Part shown: piece after piece, positions 1-5,472 of the stretch
How positions within the stretch are numbered: the stretch's first letter is position 1
Layout: every line of letters starts with the position of its first letter
Source: Planctomicrobium sp.
GTDB taxonomy: Bacteria; Planctomycetota; Planctomycetia; Planctomycetales; Planctomycetaceae
Direction: 5' to 3'
Assembly (NCBI GenBank): GCA_029259835.1
Contig: JAJDEL010000431.1
Location: forward strand, 1 to 7,189
DNA: 7,189 nt
Program-made: the position numbers and the translations under genes
Notes under the pieces: model-generated
What the model saw: the letters and a program-made list of their open reading frames with translations, nothing else
The model's database searches: none
What the model was told of the DNA's origin: nothing

Positions 1-1
1 C

Positions 2-718
2 TTTACGATTGAAGAACTGCTCGTGACTCCCGGGCTGTTGGTTCATCCCGGAGACCCGCTTGGCAACCTGGCTTACCACGCGTCGCTGTACCTCGAAGGT
101 CTGGCTTTCGAACGCGATGTCGATGCTGTCTCACAGCTACTGAAAAAGAAAGGGACTCTCACTGCGGAACTGGGTGAGGATCGAAACCCAATCAACTTAA
201 AGAACCTCAAAATTGTTCATCTTGCGAATCATGTCGACGCCGAATCTCAGGCGTATCGTTTCTTTCTCGAACTCGACAATGAAGTCTTGCAGGACAATAT
301 TCGGTCAGATGGACGACTGTTTCGAAGTTGGAAATTCAAACCGGGACAGCGAGGTCACCTCTCTCTTCCGCAGAAAACGTTTACGAATATCTTTCGCATC
401 CCTTCGGAAGCAATCGTGAACGATGGCCTTGAGTATGTCGTCTTTCGAAAAGAAGCCGCGCACGATCACAGCGCTCATGCAGATGATGCACATGCGGATG
501 ACGCACACGATCATGCTGCCCATGCCGCTCACGGAGAAATGGACGCCTTCGAACCGGTCAAAGTTCACCTACTGCATAAAGATCGTCGCTACGCCATTCT
601 GGCGACCGATGGAGATTTAAAAATCGGCAATGTCATTGCAGCAAATGCAGCTTATCAATTATTGCTCGGAAGCAAATCCGGCGAAGGTGGTGATCCTCAC
701 GCCGGTCACAGCCATTGA
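2..718 (+). CDS. RND efflux periplasmic adaptor subunit (membrane fusion protein, CusB/CzcB-like), 3' part
   Basis: This is the C-terminal part of a periplasmic adaptor that would bridge the RND permease encoded next to it and an outer-membrane channel. The frame is open to the left edge (codons F-T-I-E-E-L-L precede the GTG at 23), and these residues fit the family, so the GTG is probably an internal Val and the true start lies outside. Numbering from that GTG, residues 1-35 (PGLLVHPGDPLGNLA, then LYLEGLAFERD) look like the end of the lipoyl/barrel-sandwich domain leading into the beta-barrel. Residues 36-135 fit the beta-barrel, and 136-215 the membrane-proximal domain, ending in AANAAYQLL. 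A His/Asp-rich loop (147-170, eight His) interrupts the membrane-proximal domain, and the protein ends in PHAGHSH. Full-length adaptors are usually about 400-500 aa, so roughly half is visible. The stop is 68 bp before the permease start on the same strand, consistent with an operon. The family call rests on remembered motifs. Metal binding by the His loop is inference. Confidence 0.85.
   Translation, partial: FTIEELLVTPGLLVHPGDPLGNLAYHASLYLEGLAFERDVDAVSQLLKKKGTLTAELGEDRNPINLKNLKIVHLANHVDAESQAYRFFLELDNEVLQDNIRSDGRLFRSWKFKPGQRGHLSLPQKTFTNIFRIPSEAIVNDGLEYVVFRKEAAHDHSAHADDAHADDAHDHAAHAAHGEMDAFEPVKVHLLHKDRRYAILATDGDLKIGNVIAANAAYQLLLGSKSGEGGDPHAGHSH
479..508 (+). repeat. Two-copy 15-bp imperfect tandem repeat encoding ADDAH-ADDAH
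   Basis: Two adjacent 15-bp units (479-493 GCAGATGATGCACAT and 494-508 GCGGATGACGCACAC) encode the same pentapeptide, ADDAH, and differ only at third codon positions. They sit inside the His/Asp-rich loop of the adaptor (461-532). The synonymous-only differences suggest an old duplication kept for its peptide sequence. With only two copies, chance similarity in a low-complexity His/Ala/Asp region is also possible. Confidence 0.6.
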
Positions 719-786
719 GGTTCGACGCACACGCCACCCGAAACGCACACACCGGATTTTCGCAGAGATTCAATAAGTAGACTACT

Positions 787-3700
787 ATGCTCAATGCCAT
801 CATTAAATTTTCCTTGCGGAACCGGTTGGTGATTCTCTCGGTTGCGGTTTTCGCAATGGTGTATGGATCGATTACTGCAACTCTGCTGCCGATCGATGTC
901 TTACCCGATTTGACACGCCCGCGCGTTGTGTTAATGACGGAAGCCCCCGGTTTGGCTCCAGAAGAGATCGAAGCGCTCGTCACGTTACCACTGGAGTCAA
1001 CCTTGAACGGAGCTTCAGGCGTTCAGGCGGTTCGCAGTGCCTCGGATATCGGCCTGTCTGTCATTTATGCCGAATTCGATTGGTCTGCCGAAATTTTCAC
1101 GGCACGTCAAATCGTTCAGGAACGAATCGCCAGTGTTGTCGACGAACTCCCAGAAGGTGTCCGTCCGGAAATGGCACCTATCTCATCTCTGCTGGGACAA
1201 ATCATGTTGATCGGAGTCTGGTCGGAAGATGGAACGACTGACTCGCTCGAAATCCGCACGCTTGCGGATTGGGTCATCCGGAAACGACTCCTCACGATTC
1301 CTGGAGTTTCACAGGTCATTACCGTTGGTGGTGGAAGAAAACAGTATCAGGTTCTCGTTGACCCTCACCTGCTCCACAAGTTTGACGTGACACTTCATGA
1401 AGTCGAAGAGGCATTGCAGAACGGAAACTTCAACGTTACCGGTGGATACCTCAACGACCATTCCAGAGAACTCCTCGTTCGCGGAATTGGGCGTGTGGAA
1501 AAGATTGAAGATATCGAAAAAATTGTCGTCAAATCGCATTCCAACCGCTCGGTTCTCATTCAGGATATTGCCAGCGTCGAGTTTGGTGCGCAAGTGAAAC
1601 GTGGCGATTCCTCCGTCAACGGGAATCAAGCTGTAGTCGTCGTTGTTCAGAAACAACCCGGTTACGACACTCGGTTGCTGACTGAGCAAATCAACGAAGC
1701 GATGGAAGAAATCAAGCAATCGCTTCCGAAAGATCTTCAAGTTGAAACCACCTATGAGCAGCGAGAATTTATCGACTACAGCGTCGACAATGTCGTTGAA
1801 GCAGTGCGCGACGGAGCGATTCTAGTCGTCATTATTCTCTCGCTCTTTCTGTTCAATTTTCGGACAACATTCATCACCCTCACGGCGATTCCTCTTTCGA
1901 TTCTCACGACTGCATTGATTTTCAAATGGTTCGGACTGTCCATTAACGTGATGACCTTGGGGGGACTGTCCGTTGCACTAGGGGAACTTGTTGATGATGC
2001 AATTGTCGATGTCGAAAACATCTTTCATCGATTGAAACAAAATGCAAAAAAAGAAAATCCTCGCCCGACACTGAAAATCGTTTACGAGGCCAGCTACGAA
2101 GTTCGCGGAGCGATCATTATGAGTACTGTACTCGTAGTGATTGTCTTTGCCCCGCTGTTTGCACTCTCCGGGATTGAAGGACGATTGTTCATGCCCTTGG
2201 GAGTTGCCTACATCGTTTCGATTGTTGCCTCCACGCTCGTTTCACTCACAGTGACTCCCGTCCTTTCATCGCTGCTGCTGCCCAACGCTCCTGCGACGAA
2301 AGCTGACAAAGATGGCCCTGTCTTGGGATTTATGAAATGGGTTGCCCGACCGTTCATTCGGCTCAGCATGACCAGTTTCGGAATTATCTCTTCGATGGGG
2401 GTACTGATTATCGGTGTTCTGATTAGCGGAGTGATCATTTTTAACATTGGAAAAGATTTTCTGCCAAGCTTCGATGAAGGTGCGATTCAAGTCAACTTGT
2501 TCCTTCGACCAGGGACATCGCTCGAAGCCTCCCGTAAAGTCGCGACGATGGCTGACGAACGTCTTCAAAAATTATTGAAGACGGAAGAAAATCCAAACGG
2601 TCCTGTCCTGTGGTTCACAGCAAGAACTGGTCGAGCTGAAAATGATGAGCATGTGATGGGAGTCAACACAACGGAGTACATCCTCTCTCTTAATCAGGAG
2701 AGCGGATTCACGCGCGAACAACTCATTGAACAAGTCCACGAAAATTTATCCGATTTGGCCGGCGTCGACATCGAAGTCGAGCAACCGATTGCCCACTTGA
2801 TCAGTCATATGCTTTCCGGAGTCACAGCGCAAATTGCGATCAAACTCTTCGGCGACGACCTTGATGCACTGCGAAGTAAAGCCGACGAAATGAAAGTTGC
2901 CATCGAGGACATTCCTGGGATTGCAGCGCCTGTCGTGGAGCCGCTGACAATCATTCCTCAACTGAGAATCGAGGTAAAACGCGATCAACTCGCAGCCTAT
3001 GGGATCTCGGTCGCAGACGTGAATCACCTGATCGAAACAGCGATGAACGGACGTGTGGTATCTCGTGTTCTTGAAGGCCAGCGCACCTTCGATTTGATGC
3101 TTCGCTTCGACGATGAATTTCGACGTGATCTCACGAACCTCGACCGCACACCAATTGAACTTCCAGATGGACGCATTATCCCACTCTCCGAAGTTGCACA
3201 CGTTTACGAAGGAGGCGGACCGAATACGATCAACCGCGAAGACACACGTCGTCGAATCGTCATTCGAGTGAACACGCGCGGACGTGACCTTGGCTCCGCG
3301 GTCGCGGAAATCAAGAAACGGATTTCCAGTGAGGTCGAACTTCCTCCCGGCTATTTCGTTGTCTATGGCGGTCAGTTTGAAGCCCAGCAGTCGGCCTCTT
3401 CAAGAATTCTCTGGTTGAGTCTACTTGCAGGTGTCGGTGTGTTCATTGTTTTGTTCGCAACATTCCCATCTACGAGTCTTGTTCTCCAAATTCTGACTGC
3501 CCTGCCCGCCGCGTTCATTGGCGGAGTTGCAGCGATTGTCATTACAGGCCAAACACTCTCGATTGCGAGCATGGTCGGCTTCATCTCTCTTGGTGGAATC
3601 GCAGCCAGAAACGGCATTCTGCTCATCGGTACGTACTTGCATAAATACCCCAAAGATGGTTTCACAAAAGAGATGATCACCGAGGGAAGTCTGGACCGCT

Positions 3701-3936
3701 TGGCACCAGTGTTAATGACGGCCCTGACAACAGGCATTGGCTTAGTGCCGCTCGTCATTGGAGGCCATTTGCCAGGCAAGGAAATCCTCTTCCCTGTCGC
3801 AACCGTTATCCTCGGTGGACTCATCACTTCGACAGTTGCCGAATTTCTGCTGCGTCCCGGCCTGTACTGGTTCCTCGGAAAAGGGGCCACCCAACGACTG
3901 ACCACATCTGCAGCAGATCAGGCTGATGACCTTTAG
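787..3936 (+). CDS. Efflux RND transporter permease subunit, CusA/CzcA heavy-metal-efflux type
   Basis: This is a proton-driven inner-membrane pump of the resistance-nodulation-division superfamily, the engine of a tripartite complex with the adaptor encoded just upstream. The length of 1049 aa is normal for the family. Twelve likely membrane segments are visible: one near residues 12-34, five more between 341 and 495, one at 532-554, and five between 872 and 1027. Two large periplasmic halves lie between (about 35-340 and 555-870). TM4 reads ALGELVDDAIVDVEN (397-411). D403 and E410 match the conserved Asp and Glu of the proton path (D408 and E415 in CzcA), while the first Asp of the CzcA DFG motif is Ala, as in CusA. 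TM10 contains GGIAARNGILLIG instead of the Glu-containing CusA version. The start is ATG, with only a weak purine stretch upstream (GTAG near 776). The 68-bp gap after the adaptor has no evident terminator. The substrate is probably a metal ion, but which one cannot be read from the sequence; an organic substrate is not excluded. Confidence 0.93.
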   Translation: MLNAIIKFSLRNRLVILSVAVFAMVYGSITATLLPIDVLPDLTRPRVVLMTEAPGLAPEEIEALVTLPLESTLNGASGVQAVRSASDIGLSVIYAEFDWSAEIFTARQIVQERIASVVDELPEGVRPEMAPISSLLGQIMLIGVWSEDGTTDSLEIRTLADWVIRKRLLTIPGVSQVITVGGGRKQYQVLVDPHLLHKFDVTLHEVEEALQNGNFNVTGGYLNDHSRELLVRGIGRVEKIEDIEKIVVKSHSNRSVLIQDIASVEFGAQVKRGDSSVNGNQAVVVVVQKQPGYDTRLLTEQINEAMEEIKQSLPKDLQVETTYEQREFIDYSVDNVVEAVRDGAILVVIILSLFLFNFRTTFITLTAIPLSILTTALIFKWFGLSINVMTLGGLSVALGELVDDAIVDVENIFHRLKQNAKKENPRPTLKIVYEASYEVRGAIIMSTVLVVIVFAPLFALSGIEGRLFMPLGVAYIVSIVASTLVSLTVTPVLSSLLLPNAPATKADKDGPVLGFMKWVARPFIRLSMTSFGIISSMGVLIIGVLISGVIIFNIGKDFLPSFDEGAIQVNLFLRPGTSLEASRKVATMADERLQKLLKTEENPNGPVLWFTARTGRAENDEHVMGVNTTEYILSLNQESGFTREQLIEQVHENLSDLAGVDIEVEQPIAHLISHMLSGVTAQIAIKLFGDDLDALRSKADEMKVAIEDIPGIAAPVVEPLTIIPQLRIEVKRDQLAAYGISVADVNHLIETAMNGRVVSRVLEGQRTFDLMLRFDDEFRRDLTNLDRTPIELPDGRIIPLSEVAHVYEGGGPNTINREDTRRRIVIRVNTRGRDLGSAVAEIKKRISSEVELPPGYFVVYGGQFEAQQSASSRILWLSLLAGVGVFIVLFATFPSTSLVLQILTALPAAFIGGVAAIVITGQTLSIASMVGFISLGGIAARNGILLIGTYLHKYPKDGFTKEMITEGSLDRLAPVLMTALTTGIGLVPLVIGGHLPGKEILFPVATVILGGLITSTVAEFLLRPGLYWFLGKGATQRLTTSAADQADDL

Positions 3937-3992
3937 GTGTTTGAATTTATCTGGAATGTCTGTTGAGATAGTGTCTAAATTTCGCCTGAACA

Positions 3993-4022
3993 TTGACTGC
4001 CACTTTTTACAATCGGCATAAT
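3993..4022 (+). promoter_or_regulatory. Sigma70-like promoter for the Trx/PDZ protein gene
   Basis: TTGACT (3993-3998, five of six bases matching the -35 consensus) and CATAAT (4017-4022, five of six matching the -10 consensus) are separated by 18 bp and lie in the 136-bp gap between the permease and the next gene. Transcription would start near 4029-4030, giving a leader of about 43 nt before the ATG at 4073. No convincing terminator for the permease was found between 3937 and 3992, so read-through from the pump operon may add to expression. This is prediction by consensus match only. Confidence 0.6.
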
Positions 4023-4072
4023 GACTCTTTCCATCGACCCAGTCGAGTCTTCTTACCATTATTGGAATCGTC

Positions 4073-5404
4073 ATGATGTCTCGAATTGCTACTGTCGCGC
4101 TTCTTACATTGCTGTCACTTCTTAACTTCTGCGATGCTCAAACGCGTGAAGAGAAAGTTCGCTCGGATCGTAAACGGGTCGTTGCTGAAGGCTTCTGGAT
4201 TTACAACGATTTACCCAAAGCATTCGAGGAAGCGAAAAAGACGGGCAAACCGATTGTCGTTGTACTGCGCTGCCTCCCTTGCGAGGAGTGCGTCAAACTG
4301 GATGATGACCTCGTTGATCAAGATCCCATTGTACGCCCGCTGCTAAAGAAGTTTGTTTGCGCTCGACAGGTTTCCACGAATGGACTCGACTTGAGCTTGT
4401 TTCAGTACGATACCGATCAGTCGTTCGCTGTCTTTTTCCTGAATGCCGACGGCACGATCTACGGTCGTTTCGGAACACGATCTCATCGAACCGAATGGGT
4501 TCAGGACGTTTCGATCTCAGGGCTTGCTGAGGCCTTGCGTGGAGCGTTGGAACTACATGGCGACTATCCCAACAACAAATCTTCACTGGCTGGTAAACGT
4601 GGAAGCCCGCCGCTGTTTCCATCACCGGAGAAGTTTCCGTCACTGAAGGGTAAGTTCACAGACAGCCTGAATTACAAAGGCAACGTCACAAAAAGTTGTA
4701 TTCATTGCCACCAGATTGGAGATGCCGTTCGGGAGTATTACCACTCTAACGGGAAAAAAATCCCCAAAGACGTTTTTTATCCTTACCCACATCCAAAGAC
4801 TGTCGGCTGGACTCTCGATCCTAATACTTCTGCGACACTTCGCGAAGTTGCGAAGGGATCATCGGCGGACAAAGCAGGCTTTCGCACAGGCGATACTATC
4901 ACCTCCCTGAACGGGCAACCGATCCTTTCTTCGGCCGATATTCAGTGGGTCTTGCATCACCTTGCCCCTGAGGGAGGAACCGTTTTGGCATCTGTGAGGA
5001 GAAGCGAAAAACCTCATAAACTGCAACTCACCGTCGAAGATGGTTGGAGGGAGCAAGGTGATCTTTCCTGGCGTGTGAGTACGTGGGGACTCGTTGGAAA
5101 AGCTTCTGGTGGCTTACGACTGGAGCCACTTTCTGAAGAAGATCGAGCAAAGCAGGAAATCGAAAATGGAAAAATGGCCCTGCGAGTCACGTACGTCGGT
5201 AAGTATGGAACTCATTCCGCTGCAAAGAAAGCGGGCTTCCGAAAAAATGATGTGATTATTTCTGTAGATGGAAAAACCGACCTCGTCACTGAAGGAGCGT
5301 TTTTGGAATACGGAGTGAACGAGAGAAAAATTGGCGATCGAATCTCTGCCACTGTTCTTCGCAATAAAAAAAGAATCACGATGAAGATTCCGATCCAGAA
5401 GTGA
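4073..5404 (+). CDS. Exported thioredoxin-like protein with CXXCH motif and two PDZ-like domains (Trx7/PDZ family, Cys form)
   Basis: The 443-aa product begins with a signal peptide (hydrophobic core ATVALLTLLSLL, likely cleavage after CDA at residue 22), so it should act outside the cytoplasmic membrane. Residues about 40-160 form a thioredoxin-like domain: KPIVVVLRCLPCEEC carries C67, C70 and C73, and SFAVFFLNADGTIYGRFG fits the following beta strands. A single CXXCH motif (C209-I-H-C-H213) could bind haem c covalently. PDZ-like domain 1 spans about 244-322 (GSSADKAGFRTGDTITSLNG), and domain 2 about 348-441 (AAKKAGFRKNDVIISVDG). The architecture matches what is annotated in planctomycetes as Trx7/PDZ domain-containing (seleno)protein. 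In such families one Cys of the redox motif can be selenocysteine, but all three here are TGC. The biochemical role is unknown to me; thiol redox or peptide-binding scaffold work is inferred. ATG codons at 4073 and 4076 are both usable, and no strong Shine-Dalgarno is present. Its own promoter lies upstream, and the next gene is convergent. Confidence 0.85.
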   Translation: MMSRIATVALLTLLSLLNFCDAQTREEKVRSDRKRVVAEGFWIYNDLPKAFEEAKKTGKPIVVVLRCLPCEECVKLDDDLVDQDPIVRPLLKKFVCARQVSTNGLDLSLFQYDTDQSFAVFFLNADGTIYGRFGTRSHRTEWVQDVSISGLAEALRGALELHGDYPNNKSSLAGKRGSPPLFPSPEKFPSLKGKFTDSLNYKGNVTKSCIHCHQIGDAVREYYHSNGKKIPKDVFYPYPHPKTVGWTLDPNTSATLREVAKGSSADKAGFRTGDTITSLNGQPILSSADIQWVLHHLAPEGGTVLASVRRSEKPHKLQLTVEDGWREQGDLSWRVSTWGLVGKASGGLRLEPLSEEDRAKQEIENGKMALRVTYVGKYGTHSAAKKAGFRKNDVIISVDGKTDLVTEGAFLEYGVNERKIGDRISATVLRNKKRITMKIPIQK

Positions 5405-5421
5405 TCGCGAGGCACTGCATT

Positions 5422-5451
5422 AAAAATGCCCGGATTATTGAAAATCCGGGC
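5422..5451 (-). terminator. Intrinsic terminator of the minus-strand redoxin gene, possibly bidirectional
   Basis: GCCCGGATT (5428-5436) and AATCCGGGC (5443-5451) form a perfect 9-bp GC-rich stem with a 6-nt loop. Read on the minus strand, the stem is followed at once by ATTTTT (complement of 5422-5427), the classic terminator layout, starting 22 bp beyond the stop codon at 5473. On the plus strand the stem is followed by TGCTAAATTGGGG, a poor T-tract, so termination of the Trx/PDZ transcript here would be weaker. It is the only terminator candidate in the 68-bp convergent gap. Confidence 0.8.
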
Positions 5452-5472
5452 TGCTAAATTGGGGCTTCTGAA

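Noticed and set aside
23..25. GTG as the start codon of the adaptor gene
   Set aside because: The frame is open to the left edge and the preceding residues fit the family's barrel-sandwich domain; 231 aa would be far too short for an adaptor.
305..568. 87-aa minus-strand frame with Cys/Met-rich stretch opposite the His-rich loop
   Set aside because: The Cys/Met richness is the reverse reading of His/Asp/Ala codons (GTG, ATG and TGC from CAC, CAT and GCA), not an independent gene.
3372..3905. 177-aa minus-strand open frame opposite the permease C-terminus
   Set aside because: It lies wholly opposite the well-supported RND gene; the translation is rich in Arg, Met, Pro and Thr with no recognisable domain, typical of an antisense shadow.
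4023..4049. Possible riboswitch or attenuator hairpin in the Trx/PDZ leader (GACTC 4023-4027 with GAGTC 4045-4049)
   Set aside because: The stem is only 5 bp, conflicts with the smaller TCGAC/GTCGA hairpin, starts before the predicted transcript start, and is too short for a known riboswitch class.
4116..4132. Lipoprotein signal (lipobox) at LLNFC in the Trx/PDZ protein
   Set aside because: Asn-Phe before Cys does not fit the lipobox, where small residues are expected; a signal peptidase I site after CDA fits better.
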